From Jongsikchunia kroppenstedtii DSM 45133 (GTDB taxonomy: Bacteria > Actinomycetota > Actinomycetes > Mycobacteriales > Mycobacteriaceae): DNA of 64,000 bases. The notes under the pieces were generated by a model. It saw nothing but the letters and a program-made list of their open reading frames with translations, searched no databases and had not been told where the DNA came from. Made by a program: the position numbers and the translations under genes. Location of the stretch: NCBI RefSeq assembly GCF_000380485.1, contig NZ_AQYG01000051.1, positions 124,001 through 188,000 of the forward strand, written 5' to 3'. Shown here piece by piece: positions 35,356 to 44,730 of the stretch (position 1 is its first letter; each line of letters opens with the position of its first letter).

Positions 35356-35622
35356 ATGCTCACCGCTAGCGCGACCCTCGTGTCACACGGACCCATCCCG
35401 ACCCCGACACCCGACCCGGTGCCGCCGGGGCCGAACGAGCCCAACCCGCCGGCACCCGAGCCGGGACCGGCGCCGACCCCAACGCCGACGCCCGACCCGT
35501 TGCCACCTGTGCCCGGGCCCGGCGTGCCGAATCCAGCCGAACCCGATGCACCCCCACCGCTCTACCGCTCTCCCGTCGACTCAGCGAGCCCAACCGAACA
35601 CGACGGCAAGGAGGAACGATGA
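35356..35622 (+). CDS. Proline-rich small protein of unknown function
   Basis: Protein of 88 aa; residues 15-75 are a Pro/Thr/Gly/Glu repeat ([20 protein letters not shown] type). The ATG at 35356 has GGAAGGA five bases upstream; an ATG at 35350 is possible. It ends at a stop overlapping the catalase start (ATGA), which strongly suggests it is translated. No signal peptide or TM segment is seen. I do not recognise a family; low complexity could make it a spacer or scaffold peptide. Confidence 0.6.
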   Translation: MLTASATLVSHGPIPTPTPDPVPPGPNEPNPPAPEPGPAPTPTPTPDPLPPVPGPGVPNPAEPDAPPPLYRSPVDSASPTEHDGKEER

Positions 35623-37067
35623 CACCAAACTTCACCACGCGAGACTCCGGAGCGCCGGCCGGCAGCGACGAACACTCACTCACGGTTGGCGCCGGCGGGC
35701 CGATCGTTCTGCACGACCATTACCTGATCGAGCAGATGGCCCAGTTCAACCGCGAACGAATCCCCGAACGGCAGCCGCATGCCAAGGGCAGCGGGGCGTT
35801 CGGCACGTTCGAGACCACCGGCGATGTCAGTGGCTTCACGAGCGCCGCACTGTTTCAGCCGGGCGTCAAGACAGAGATGGCGGCCCGCTTCTCCACCGTT
35901 GCAGGCGAGCGCGGCAGCCCGGACACCTGGCGGGATCCTCGCGGTTTCGCGCTCAAGTTCTACACCGACGACGGCATCTACGACATGGTCGGCAACAACA
36001 CCCCGGTGTTCTTCATCAAGGATCCGATGAAGTTCCAGCACTTCATCAGGTCCCAGAAGCGTCGTGCGGACAACAACCTGCGTGACCACGACATGCAGTG
36101 GGACTTCTGGACCCTGTCCCCGGAGTCGGCCCACCAGGTCACCTGGCTGATGGGCGACCGCGGAATCCCGCGGACGTGGCGGCATATGAACGGCTACAGC
36201 TCGCACACGTATCTCTGGGAGAACGCTCACGGCGTCAAGCACTGGGTGAAGTATCACTTCATCAGCGACCAGGGCATCGAGTTCTTCACCCAGGACGAGG
36301 CCGATCAGATGGCAGCGAAGGACTCCGACTTCCACATGCGGGACCTGTTCGAGTCGATCGCCGATGGCAACCATCCCAGCTGGACTCTGAAGGTGCAGCT
36401 GATGCCGTTCGACGACGCGGCCGCGTATCGCTTCAATCCGTTCGACCTGACCAAGGTGTGGCCACATGCCGACTACCCGCTGACCGAGGTCGGGCGCATG
36501 ACACTGCACACCAACCCGACCGACAATCACAGCCAGATCGAACAACTCGCTTTCGAGCCCAACAACGTCGTGCCCGGTATCGGATTCAGCCCGGACCGAA
36601 TGCTCCTCGGGCGGGTGTTCGCCTATGCCGATGCGCATCGAGCCCGGCTGGGCACCAACTACAAGCAGATTCCGGTCAACACTCCCCGCAATGAGGTACG
36701 CAGCTATTCGAAGGACGGCGCCATGCGTATCCACCCGGTCAGCGACCCGGTGTACGCGCCCAACTCCAAGGGCGGCCCGGCCGCCGATACATCGCGGCCG
36801 GAACCGCAGTGGGATGCCGATGGCCCGATCGTGCGATCCGCATATGTCGATCACCCGGAGGACGACGACTGGGGTCAGCCCGGGACGCTGGTGCGCGAGG
36901 TACTCGACGACGCGGCGCGGGAGCGCTTGGTCGACAACGTCGTGGGCCATCTACTCGACGGCGTCACCGACCCGGTGCTGGAACGCGCATTCGAGTACTG
37001 GAAGAACATCGATCCCGACGTGGGCGCCCGCATCGAGTCCGGGGTGATCGCGCAGAAGTCCGACTAG
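35619..37067 (+). CDS. katA: Monofunctional heme catalase
   Basis: Clade-3-sized catalase (482 aa) that degrades H2O2 in the cytosol. The distal His lies in [16 protein letters not shown], the Asn in [17 protein letters not shown], and the heme-ligating Tyr in [19 protein letters not shown]-type clade 3 features such as FTQDEAD are present. The start overlaps the Pro-rich gene, so it is the fourth gene of the MerR-DoxX cassette. Regulation by the HspR-like protein at the head of the cassette is an inference. Confidence 0.96.
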   Translation: MTPNFTTRDSGAPAGSDEHSLTVGAGGPIVLHDHYLIEQMAQFNRERIPERQPHAKGSGAFGTFETTGDVSGFTSAALFQPGVKTEMAARFSTVAGERGSPDTWRDPRGFALKFYTDDGIYDMVGNNTPVFFIKDPMKFQHFIRSQKRRADNNLRDHDMQWDFWTLSPESAHQVTWLMGDRGIPRTWRHMNGYSSHTYLWENAHGVKHWVKYHFISDQGIEFFTQDEADQMAAKDSDFHMRDLFESIADGNHPSWTLKVQLMPFDDAAAYRFNPFDLTKVWPHADYPLTEVGRMTLHTNPTDNHSQIEQLAFEPNNVVPGIGFSPDRMLLGRVFAYADAHRARLGTNYKQIPVNTPRNEVRSYSKDGAMRIHPVSDPVYAPNSKGGPAADTSRPEPQWDADGPIVRSAYVDHPEDDDWGQPGTLVREVLDDAARERLVDNVVGHLLDGVTDPVLERAFEYWKNIDPDVGARIESGVIAQKSD

Positions 37068-37161
37068 CCACCGACCCGGCTGACAGCCCGTATGAAGTGC
37101 TAGCGTTCTTGGCGATCCGCACAGCGAGGCGGCACTCCCAGAACAACCGAGGACACCGCCG

Positions 37162-37866
37162 GTGCCGAACGAAACAAGCGACCTCGGTCCGCTTTTGGAA
37201 ACGATGTCCGATCTCGCGCGGGGGGTCGCCGAGACTCCCGGGGTGGAGACAACGCTCGCCGGCGTGACGGCAGCGTGCCTCGAGCTGGTCCCCGGGACCT
37301 CCGATGCCGCGATTCTGATCGTCAACGGCCCCGAGAACTACGGCTCGATGGCGCCGACGTCCGAGCGCGCCCGCAACCTGGACGGCCTTCAGCACAAGTA
37401 CCACCAGGGTCCGTGCTGGGACGCCGCGACCAGTGATCTCGCGGTGCGCTCGGACGATCTCGAGAAGGAGACCCGCTGGCCGGCCTTCGCTCCCGCGGCC
37501 GTGGCGCTCGGCGCGCACAGCATGCTGTCCTTCCGGCTGTTCACGCATGATGACCGCATGGCGGCGCTCAACCTGTTCTCGGACACCGCCGGCGCCTTCA
37601 CGGACGAATCGGACACGGTCGGCGGGATGCTGGCCACCCACGCGGCCATCGCGCTGATCTCCAACGATCGGCACCTGCAGTTCCGGTCGGCGCTGGCCAG
37701 TCGCGACATCATCGGGCAGGCCAAGGGCATGATCATGGAGCGATTCGACGTCGATGCCGTCCGCGCGTTCGAACTGCTCAGCCGCTTGTCCAGCGACAGC
37801 AATACCCGCCTGGCCGACGTCGCCGAGCAGATCGTGTCGAAGGGGTCGGCGCGCCGGTCGTCCTAG
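37162..37866 (+). CDS. GAF-ANTAR antiterminator protein
   Basis: Protein of 234 aa with an N-terminal GAF sensor domain (about residues 20-160) and a C-terminal ANTAR RNA-binding domain (about residues 165-225; FRSALASRDIIGQAKGMIME, ANTAR hallmark AKGMIME). ANTAR proteins bind paired stem-loops in mRNA leaders to prevent termination. The GTG at 37162 is 94 bases after catalase. Its stop shares the tetranucleotide CTAG with the stop of the convergent MerR copy 2. The signal bound by GAF is unknown. Confidence 0.9.
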   Translation: MPNETSDLGPLLETMSDLARGVAETPGVETTLAGVTAACLELVPGTSDAAILIVNGPENYGSMAPTSERARNLDGLQHKYHQGPCWDAATSDLAVRSDDLEKETRWPAFAPAAVALGAHSMLSFRLFTHDDRMAALNLFSDTAGAFTDESDTVGGMLATHAAIALISNDRHLQFRSALASRDIIGQAKGMIMERFDVDAVRAFELLSRLSSDSNTRLADVAEQIVSKGSARRSS

Positions 37867-38150
37867 CCGGTTTGTTCCCGCAGCTGCTCGCGCAGCATCG
37901 CGCACTCGTCCTCGAGAGCGAGAATCCGCCGAACCCCCTCCAGGTTGACGCCAGCGTTGACCAACTCGGTGATTCGCCGAATGCGATCGATGTCGTCGTC
38001 GCTGTAGCGACGAGTGCCACCTGCGGTGCGTTCCGGCTGGATCAGATCACGGCGTTCGTACAACCGGAGGGTCTGCAGACCTACTTCGGACAGCTCCGAC
38101 GCAACAGAGATGCTGTACACGCCACGGCTGCCGCGTGCGCGTCGGTCCAT
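37863..38150 (-). CDS. HspR-like MerR-family regulator (copy 2)
   Basis: Protein of 95 aa, about 64 of 75 core residues identical to copy 1 at 34258-34566. It starts MDRRARGSRGVYSISVASEL and keeps the C-terminal helix ALEDECAMLREQLREQTG that copy 1 lacks. The ATG at 38150 has AGGAGG upstream. It follows a hypothetical gene by 12 bases. The two copies bracket the DoxX-catalase-ANTAR cassette in opposite orientation. Confidence 0.87.
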   Translation of the reverse strand: MDRRARGSRGVYSISVASELSEVGLQTLRLYERRDLIQPERTAGGTRRYSDDDIDRIRRITELVNAGVNLEGVRRILALEDECAMLREQLREQTG

Positions 38151-38162
38151 CCGTCATCCTCC

Positions 38163-38504
38163 TCAGAGCTCTCCGCGAACCTCCGCTGGAGGCAGTAGGT
38201 CCACGACGGCTGCATCATACGCGTCGATCAACCAGGTGCCGGACTGGTCTGCGACCATGTGCGGCGGCCCGTCGTCGGCGACCGGGTCGAACACCCGCAC
38301 CCGCCAGGGTTCGGCAGCGTCGGCGTCGGCAAGCCCGGTCACCGCGTCGGTGTTGGTTGCTGTGAGATAGCGGCCGAACTCGAAGTCGACGCGCAGAGCG
38401 TACTGGCCGTTCGCATTGGTGACGCGGGCGGTACGCCCGGTCGCCACTGCCAATGCCTGCAGCGCATCGACGTATCGCTCAGTGAACTCCGGTCTACGTG
38501 GCAC
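38163..38504 (-). CDS. Conserved hypothetical protein
   Basis: Protein of 113 aa (GTG start at 38504) with no recognised family. It is acidic, without signal peptide or TM segment; segments ALQALAVATGRTARVTNANG and RVRVFDPVADDGPPHMV suggest a small alpha/beta fold. It ends 12 bases before the HspR-like copy 2, so the pair is likely one operon. Confidence 0.6.
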   Translation of the reverse strand: MPRRPEFTERYVDALQALAVATGRTARVTNANGQYALRVDFEFGRYLTATNTDAVTGLADADAAEPWRVRVFDPVADDGPPHMVADQSGTWLIDAYDAAVVDLLPPAEVRGEL

Positions 38505-38602
38505 GGTCGTCTCGATTCTGTCAGTACATACCCGGCAGGAGGCGGCCGTTTTCTCAACCGATCGCCCAGCCTACCCGTGCATTGCCCGGGGCCGGTGGGG
38601 CG

Positions 38603-39133
38603 TCAGCGCAGCAGGAGTCGCCAGTGCCGCCGGTAGGACAGGTCGATCACCGTCGCAGGCGCCACCTCGATAGCGAAATACCTTGCGGGGTCATCGAATG
38701 CGGCGGCCACGATCCCTTGCGCCGCGGGCCCGGTGACCACGGCGGTGACGGTCTCGTCCTCGTGCAGCCGGGCCCGCAGCCAGCGCCCCAGGCGCTCGAC
38801 GAGGGCGACCACCGATTCTCCGCCATGACCATCGAACGTCGGGTCGGCGAAGAATCGCCGCAGGTCGGCCGGCTCGATATGGTCCGGCGTCGCCGTCCGC
38901 CAATGACCGAGGTCCGGCCCGGCCAGCTCCCGCGTCACCGTCGCGCCGAGGCCGGCGATCTCGGCGGTCTGTTGCACCGAGAGTTCCGGCCCACACATTG
39001 CGCGTCCCAGCCCGCGGCCCGCGAGCCGCGCCGCGTCCGCCCGGCCATGCATGTCGAGCGGGCTGTCGGCAGCGTCGAACGAGAGGAGGGAGTTCGGCGC
39101 CGTGCGGGCCGCCGTGATCAGTCGTAGCCGCAT
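38603..39133 (-). CDS. Histidine phosphatase (phosphoglycerate mutase-like) protein
   Basis: Protein of 176 aa resembling the histidine phosphatase superfamily: N-terminal LRLITAARTAPNSLLSF, middle GHWRTATPDHIEPADL and GHGGESVVALVERLGRWL, and a C-terminal VVTGPAAQGIVAAAF. The catalytic RHG near the N-terminus reads TAARTA, so the normal nucleophile His appears to be missing and activity is doubtful. The ATG at 39133 is one choice; another in-frame ATG lies at 39142. It is divergent from lhr, 37 bases apart. Confidence 0.65.
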   Translation of the reverse strand: MRLRLITAARTAPNSLLSFDAADSPLDMHGRADAARLAGRGLGRAMCGPELSVQQTAEIAGLGATVTRELAGPDLGHWRTATPDHIEPADLRRFFADPTFDGHGGESVVALVERLGRWLRARLHEDETVTAVVTGPAAQGIVAAAFDDPARYFAIEVAPATVIDLSYRRHWRLLLR

Positions 39134-39170
39134 GACCTCCATTGTCCGACCAGTGAGCGATGATGGGCAC

Positions 39171-42100
39171 ATGCCCACCGAATCCGCTGCATCCCGCGTG
39201 CTGCAGCGGTTCGGGCCCGCGACCCGGCAATGGTTCACGAACTCGTTCGCCGCCCCCACCGAGGCGCAGGTCGGCGCCTGGAACGCCATCGCCGACGGCG
39301 ACAACACCCTGGTCATCGCGCCCACCGGATCGGGCAAGACGCTGTCGGCATTCCTCTGGGCGATCGACTCGCTGGCGCATGACGAACGCCCTGAGAAGCC
39401 GACGACCCGCGTGCTCTACATCTCGCCGCTGAAGGCGCTGGCGGTCGACGTCGAGCGCAACCTGCGGGCGCCGCTCACCGGGATCGGGCACGCCGCCCGG
39501 CAGCTCGGCCAGGCGGCACCCGAGATCCGCGGTGGAACCACATTCGATATCCGCGGTGGAACCGCATTCGATATCACCGTCGGGGTGCGTTCGGGCGACA
39601 CCCCGTCGGCGGCCCGACGACAGCTGGTGCGCACCCCGCCGGACATCCTGATCACCACCCCCGAGTCGCTGTTCCTGATGCTGACGTCGTCGGCCCGGGA
39701 GACCCTGACCTCGGTCACCACTGTGATCATCGACGAGATCCACGCGGTCGCGGCCACCAAACGCGGCACCCATCTCGCGCTGTCGCTCGAACGCCTCGAC
39801 GAGCTGCTGCCGCAGCCGGCCCAGCGCATCGGCCTGTCGGCGACGGTCCGGCCGCCCGAACGCGTCGCGCAGTTCCTGGCCGGCAGCCGGCCGGTCACGG
39901 TCGTCAAACCCAAGGCCGCGAAGACCTTTGATCTCTCCGTGCGGGTGCCGATCGCCGACATGGCGAATATTCCGGCGGCCGAGGGCGACTCGGACCTGGA
40001 CGAGACGCCGGCGGCGGGCAGCCTATGGCCTTTCGTCGAGGCGAACATCGTCGATCTCATCGAGCAGAACCGGTCGACGATCGTGTTCGCCAACTCGCGC
40101 CGCCTCGCCGAGCGACTCACCGCCCGCCTCAACGAGATCCACGCCGAGCGCCTCGGCGAACCGGTGGCACAACAGCTGAATGCGGCGGTCCCCGGCGGCA
40201 TGCCGGCCTACGTGATGGGCAGCGGCGCCAGTGCCGGCGCCGCGCCGGTGCTCGCGCGGGCTCATCACGGCTCGGTCAGCAAGGAGCAGCGGGCGCTCAT
40301 CGAGGACGATCTGAAGTCCGGGCGGCTGCGCTGCGTGGTCGCCACCAGCAGCCTCGAACTCGGAATCGACATGGGCGCCGTCGATCTGGTGATCCAGGTG
40401 CAGTCGCCGCCGTCGGTCGCCAGCGGACTGCAGCGGATCGGCCGGGCCGGGCACCAGGTCGGCGAGATCAGTCAGGGGGTGCTGTTTCCCAAGCACCGCA
40501 CCGATCTGGTGCACTGCGCGGTCGCGGTCGAGCAGATGACCGACGGGAACATCGAAGAGTTGATGGTCCCCAGCAACCCGCTCGACATCCTGGCGCAGCA
40601 CACCGTTGCCGCTGCCGCACTGGATGATTGGGATGTCGACGACTGGTTCTCCGTCGTCCGCCGCAGCCTGCCGTATGCCGACCTGCCGCGATCGGCGTTC
40701 GACGCCACCCTCGATCTGCTCGCCGGGCGGTACCCGTCCGACGAATTCGCCGATCTGCGGCCGCGGATCATCTGGGACCGGGAAACCGATACCACCGGTG
40801 CTGGCACGATACGGGGCCGCCGCGGCGCGCAGCTGCTCGCTGTGACCTCCGGCGGGTCGATCCCGGACCGCGGACTGTTCGGGGTCTTCCTCGTCGGCGA
40901 GAAGGCCTCGCGCGTCGGCGAACTCGACGAGGAGATGGTCTACGAGTCGCGCGTCGGCGACGTCTTCGCGCTTGGGGCCACCAGCTGGCGGATCGAGGAC
41001 ATCACGCATGACCGGGTGCTGGTCACGCCGGCCGCCGGACAGCCCGGTCGCCTGCCGTTCTGGATCGGCGACCAGGTCGGTCGGCCGCGGGAACTCGGCG
41101 CGGCGATCGGCAAGTTCTTCGGGCAGCTGGTCGACCCCGACAAGCTCGCCACCCACGCGGATCGGCTGGGGCTCAACGACTTCGCCCGCGACAATCTCAC
41201 CGCCCTGGTCGATGAGCAGCGCGCCGCCACCGGACAGCTCCCCACCGACCGCACCCTGATCGTCGAACGCTTCCGCGACGAGCTCGGCGACTGGCGCGTG
41301 GTCCTGCACTCCCCCTACGGATTACGTGTCCATGCGCCCTGGGCCAGCGCAGTCGGCGCCCGGCTGCGCGATCAGCTGGGCCTGGAGGGCATCACCACCG
41401 CGACCGACGACGGCATCATCGTCCGGCTGCCGGACGCCGACGACAAGCCGCCCGGCAGCGAGCTGTTCACCATCGATCCCGACGACATCGAGCGGATGGT
41501 CACCGACGAGCTGGCCGGCTCGGCGATGTTCGCCGCCCGATTCCGCGAGTGCGCCGCCCGTGCTCTCCTGCTGCCGCGGCGCAGTCCCGGCCGTCGTGCA
41601 CCGCTCTGGCAGCAGCGTCAGCGCAGCGCCCAATTGCTTTCCGTCGCAGCCAAATACCCGGACTTCCCGATCATTCTGGAGGCCGTCCGCGAATGCCTGC
41701 AGGATGTGTACGATCTGCCGGGCCTCACCGATCTCCTGACGCGCGTGCGGTCCCGGCGCATCCGCGTCCTCGAGGTCGAGACGGCCACCCCGTCACCGAT
41801 GGCGACGTCGCTGCTGTTCGGCTACGCCGGCAACTTCATCTATGACGACGATGCGCCGCTGGCCGAACGCCGGTCCGCGGTGCTGTCGCTCGACACCGCG
41901 CTGCTGGCACAACTGCTGGGACGGGTCGATCTGCGGGAACTGCTGGATCCACAGATCATCGCCGATATCCAGGACAGACTGCAGCGCACGCACCCCGATC
42001 GCCGGGCCCGCGATGCCGACGACATCGCCGACCTGCTCCGCTGGCTCGGACCGCTGACGGACGACGATGTCGCGCAACGGTTCTCCGGCGACGATCTGCC

Positions 42101-43799
42101 CGCGGTGATCGCCGACCTGGTCGCGGCCGGGCGGGCGGTGCGCGTCGGTCATCGGGGTCGTTCGATGCTCGCCGCAGTCGAGGACGTCAGTCGCCTGCGG
42201 GACGGGCTCGGCATCGCCGCGCCGGTCGGCGTGCCGTCGGCCTTCCTCGAATCGGTGCCCGACCCGCTCGGCGACGTGGTCGGCCGGTACGCCCGCACCC
42301 ACGGGCCGTTCGTGGCCGAAGCGGCGGCCGAGCAGCTGGGGCTGGGGGTCGCGGTCGTGCGCGACGTGCTGGAGCGGCTGGCGGCCGAACAACGGGTCGT
42401 CGCGGGCGAATTCGTCGATGGCCCGGCGAACCAGTGGTGCGGCTCCGATGTGCTCGCGCAGATCCGGCGGGCATCGCTGGCGGCGTCGCGTGCCGACGTG
42501 CAGCCGGTGCCGGCGCGCGACTACGCACGATTCCTCCTCGACTGGCAGCATGCCGCCCCCGAGAGCCGGCTGCACGGCGTCGACGGCGTCGCGGCGGTCG
42601 TGGAACAGCTTGCCGGCGTACCGCTTCCGGCCTCCGCATGGGAATCGCTGATCCTGCCGGCCCGCGTCGCCGACTATCGGCCGGGCATGCTCGACGAGCT
42701 GACGACCAGCGGCGAGGTCTGGTGGGCCGGCCACGGACGCATCGGCGGCGCCGACGGCTGGCTGAGCCTGCATATCGCGGCCGATGCCGAGCTGTCCCTG
42801 CCCGATCGCGGCGAGATCGACATGACGCCGACGCACCATCGGATACTCGAGGCGCTCGACGGCGGCGGCGCCTTCTTCTATGCGCAGCTGGCCGAGCGGG
42901 TCGGCGATACACCCGGCGATGAACTGCAGCAGTCGATCTGGGATCTCGCCTGGGCCGGATACCTCGGTAACGACACCCTCGCCCCGGTCCGAGCGGTGCT
43001 CACCGGCACAGGGCCGAAACGACCGTCACCGCCGGCCCATCGCAGTCGCGGCGGCCGTCCGCCGCGACTTCGCGCGAGTCGGCTGTCGTCGAGTTATCTG
43101 ATGACACAGCGCAACTCGGCGGCGCCGGCATCGATGGCCGGGCGCTGGTTCGTGCTGCCCGCCGCCGCGGCCGATCCCACCGAGTCGATCGCGTACACGT
43201 GCGAGCAACTGCTCGACCGGCACGGCGTCGTCACCAAGGGCGCCGTGATGGCCGAAGAGGTTCCGGGCGGGTTCGCCCGGGTATACAAGGCACTCAGCGG
43301 TTTCGAGGATGCCGGACGGGTGCGTCGCGGGTACTTCATCGAGCATCTCGGCGGTGCACAGTTCGCCACCACAGGCACGGTCGACCGGCTGCGCGAGCCG
43401 GCCGGCGAGGCCGCCGTGATCGCGCTGGCCGCGACCGATCCCGCCAATCCGTTCGGGGCGGCGCTGCCGTGGCCCGAGACCACCGCGGCCGCCGGCGACG
43501 AGTCCAGCGGCCATCGGCCCGGCCGAAAGCCCGGCGCCATCGTCGTGCTGTCCGACGGCGAGCCGGTGCTGTTCGTCGAACGGGGCGGCAAGACGGCGCT
43601 CACGTTCACCACGGACGCCGAGCGCCTCGCCGAGGCGGCCGTCGTACTCGCCGACACCGTGGCCGGCGGACGCATCGACCGCCTCGACATCCGCCGCGCC
43701 GACGGCGCCCCGATCCTGCAGACCGATCTCGCGGAGATCCTGCTGGCGCATGGCTTCTCGGCCACACCGCAGGGCGTCCGGATCCGGAAACGCTACTGA
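39171..43799 (+). CDS. lhr: Lhr-type ATP-dependent DNA helicase
   Basis: Large superfamily 2 helicase (1542 aa) implicated in DNA repair. The Walker A is APTGSGKT near residue 50, with DEIH, LSATVRPP and QRIGRAGH in order. The winged-helix and large C-terminal Lhr domain follow to the end, which is normal length. The ATG at 39171 is preferred; the in-frame GTG at 39153 is an alternative, and neither has a strong Shine-Dalgarno. An eight-residue unit, EIRGGTTF then DIRGGTAF, is repeated near residue 120, between helicase motifs. Confidence 0.95.
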   Translation: MPTESAASRVLQRFGPATRQWFTNSFAAPTEAQVGAWNAIADGDNTLVIAPTGSGKTLSAFLWAIDSLAHDERPEKPTTRVLYISPLKALAVDVERNLRAPLTGIGHAARQLGQAAPEIRGGTTFDIRGGTAFDITVGVRSGDTPSAARRQLVRTPPDILITTPESLFLMLTSSARETLTSVTTVIIDEIHAVAATKRGTHLALSLERLDELLPQPAQRIGLSATVRPPERVAQFLAGSRPVTVVKPKAAKTFDLSVRVPIADMANIPAAEGDSDLDETPAAGSLWPFVEANIVDLIEQNRSTIVFANSRRLAERLTARLNEIHAERLGEPVAQQLNAAVPGGMPAYVMGSGASAGAAPVLARAHHGSVSKEQRALIEDDLKSGRLRCVVATSSLELGIDMGAVDLVIQVQSPPSVASGLQRIGRAGHQVGEISQGVLFPKHRTDLVHCAVAVEQMTDGNIEELMVPSNPLDILAQHTVAAAALDDWDVDDWFSVVRRSLPYADLPRSAFDATLDLLAGRYPSDEFADLRPRIIWDRETDTTGAGTIRGRRGAQLLAVTSGGSIPDRGLFGVFLVGEKASRVGELDEEMVYESRVGDVFALGATSWRIEDITHDRVLVTPAAGQPGRLPFWIGDQVGRPRELGAAIGKFFGQLVDPDKLATHADRLGLNDFARDNLTALVDEQRAATGQLPTDRTLIVERFRDELGDWRVVLHSPYGLRVHAPWASAVGARLRDQLGLEGITTATDDGIIVRLPDADDKPPGSELFTIDPDDIERMVTDELAGSAMFAARFRECAARALLLPRRSPGRRAPLWQQRQRSAQLLSVAAKYPDFPIILEAVRECLQDVYDLPGLTDLLTRVRSRRIRVLEVETATPSPMATSLLFGYAGNFIYDDDAPLAERRSAVLSLDTALLAQLLGRVDLRELLDPQIIADIQDRLQRTHPDRRARDADDIADLLRWLGPLTDDDVAQRFSGDDLPAVIADLVAAGRAVRVGHRGRSMLAAVEDVSRLRDGLGIAAPVGVPSAFLESVPDPLGDVVGRYARTHGPFVAEAAAEQLGLGVAVVRDVLERLAAEQRVVAGEFVDGPANQWCGSDVLAQIRRASLAASRADVQPVPARDYARFLLDWQHAAPESRLHGVDGVAAVVEQLAGVPLPASAWESLILPARVADYRPGMLDELTTSGEVWWAGHGRIGGADGWLSLHIAADAELSLPDRGEIDMTPTHHRILEALDGGGAFFYAQLAERVGDTPGDELQQSIWDLAWAGYLGNDTLAPVRAVLTGTGPKRPSPPAHRSRGGRPPRLRASRLSSSYLMTQRNSAAPASMAGRWFVLPAAAADPTESIAYTCEQLLDRHGVVTKGAVMAEEVPGGFARVYKALSGFEDAGRVRRGYFIEHLGGAQFATTGTVDRLREPAGEAAVIALAATDPANPFGAALPWPETTAAAGDESSGHRPGRKPGAIVVLSDGEPVLFVERGGKTALTFTTDAERLAEAAVVLADTVAGGRIDRLDIRRADGAPILQTDLAEILLAHGFSATPQGVRIRKRY
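39522..39569 (+). repeat. In-frame 24-bp tandem repeat inside lhr
   Basis: Two 24-base units (39522-39545 and 39546-39569) differ at three positions (G/T at the third base and two more), with the first bases of a third copy at 39570. It adds two RGGT/AF peptides to a surface segment of the helicase. Typical of replication slippage. Confidence 0.75.
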
Positions 43800-43814
43800 G
43801 TCCCGGCTAGCCGA

Positions 43815-44606
43815 TCACAGGTCCGGGATCGGAATATCCATGTTCGGGGCGATCAGACCGCCGTCGACCTCCAGGATCTTGCCCGTCAGATACGAACCCG
43901 CCGGTGAGGCCAGATAGACGGCGGCCGCCGCGATGTCCTCGGGCTGTCCGAGCCGGCGCATCGGGGTCGCCTTCTCCAGGGCGGTGCGCATGTCGTCGTT
44001 GCCCGCGACGACGTCCAGCGCCGACGTCAGGATCGACCCGGGCGCGATGCCGTTGACCCGAATCTTCGGGCACAGATCGAACGCGGCCAGCCGCGTGTAA
44101 TGTGCGAGCGCCGCCTTCGCGGTGCCGTAGGCCGCGAACGCACGACCGGGCAGCCGGCCCATCGTCGACGTGATGTTGATGATCGAGCCGCCACCACCGG
44201 CCAGCAGATGCGGAATGGCCGCGTCGACCAGCGCATGCGCATTGGCGACGTTGAACTCGAACGCGTCGGTCAGGTCCTTCGGGCTGGTGTTGGCCAGCGG
44301 CTTCGGCATCGCGCCGCCGACGTTGTTGACGACGATGTCGAGACGACCGAACTGATCGATGGCCGCCTGTGCCAGCGCCGCGGTGGCCTCCGGATCGGCG
44401 AGGTCGGCGGCCACCGCGTGCGCGCGCCGCCCCGTCGCGGCGATCTGCCCGGCCACCTCGTCGAGCTGGGATTGCGTACGTGCGGCGATGACGACGTCCG
44501 CGCCGGCCTCGGCGAACGCCACCGCGATCGCGGCGCCGAGCCCGCGGCCCGCACCGGTGACAACTGCTACCTGATCATCGAGTCGAAAACTGTCCAGAAT
44601 GCTCAT
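43815..44606 (-). CDS. SDR-family oxidoreductase
   Basis: Classical short-chain dehydrogenase (263 aa). The NAD(P)-binding motif is [22 protein letters not shown] follows at about residue 90, the catalytic Ser is in INITSTMG, and the Tyr-Lys pair is in [11 protein letters not shown]. The substrate is unknown; the family includes 3-oxoacyl reductases and alcohol dehydrogenases. It lies downstream of the aldehyde dehydrogenase remnant on the same strand, separated by 112 bases with short repeats. Confidence 0.9.
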   Translation of the reverse strand: MSILDSFRLDDQVAVVTGAGRGLGAAIAVAFAEAGADVVIAARTQSQLDEVAGQIAATGRRAHAVAADLADPEATAALAQAAIDQFGRLDIVVNNVGGAMPKPLANTSPKDLTDAFEFNVANAHALVDAAIPHLLAGGGGSIINITSTMGRLPGRAFAAYGTAKAALAHYTRLAAFDLCPKIRVNGIAPGSILTSALDVVAGNDDMRTALEKATPMRRLGQPEDIAAAAVYLASPAGSYLTGKILEVDGGLIAPNMDIPIPDL

Positions 44607-44684
44607 GCAACGGTTCTACCGTGATCCCGGCCAAATTGGAACACGTTCTAATTTCTTGTCCTACTGAGCGGGAGGTCAGCCACA

Positions 44685-44730
44685 GGATTCATCCAACAGG
44701 GTTCATCCACGCAAGGGTTCATCCACGCAG
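44685..44730. repeat. Three short tandem repeats at the 3' end of the aldehyde dehydrogenase
   Basis: Imperfect units of 14-16 bases: GGATTCATCCAACA (44685-44698), GGGTTCATCCACGCAA (44699-44714) and GGGTTCATCCACGCAG (44715-44730). The last contains the stop codon of the aldehyde dehydrogenase on the minus strand; the copies duplicate that stop. Probably slippage; no regulatory role is evident. Confidence 0.6.

Noticed and set aside
39522-39569. CRISPR-like repeat array
   Set aside because: Only two contiguous copies without spacers, in frame inside a helicase gene. No other repeat-spacer pattern was found in the window.
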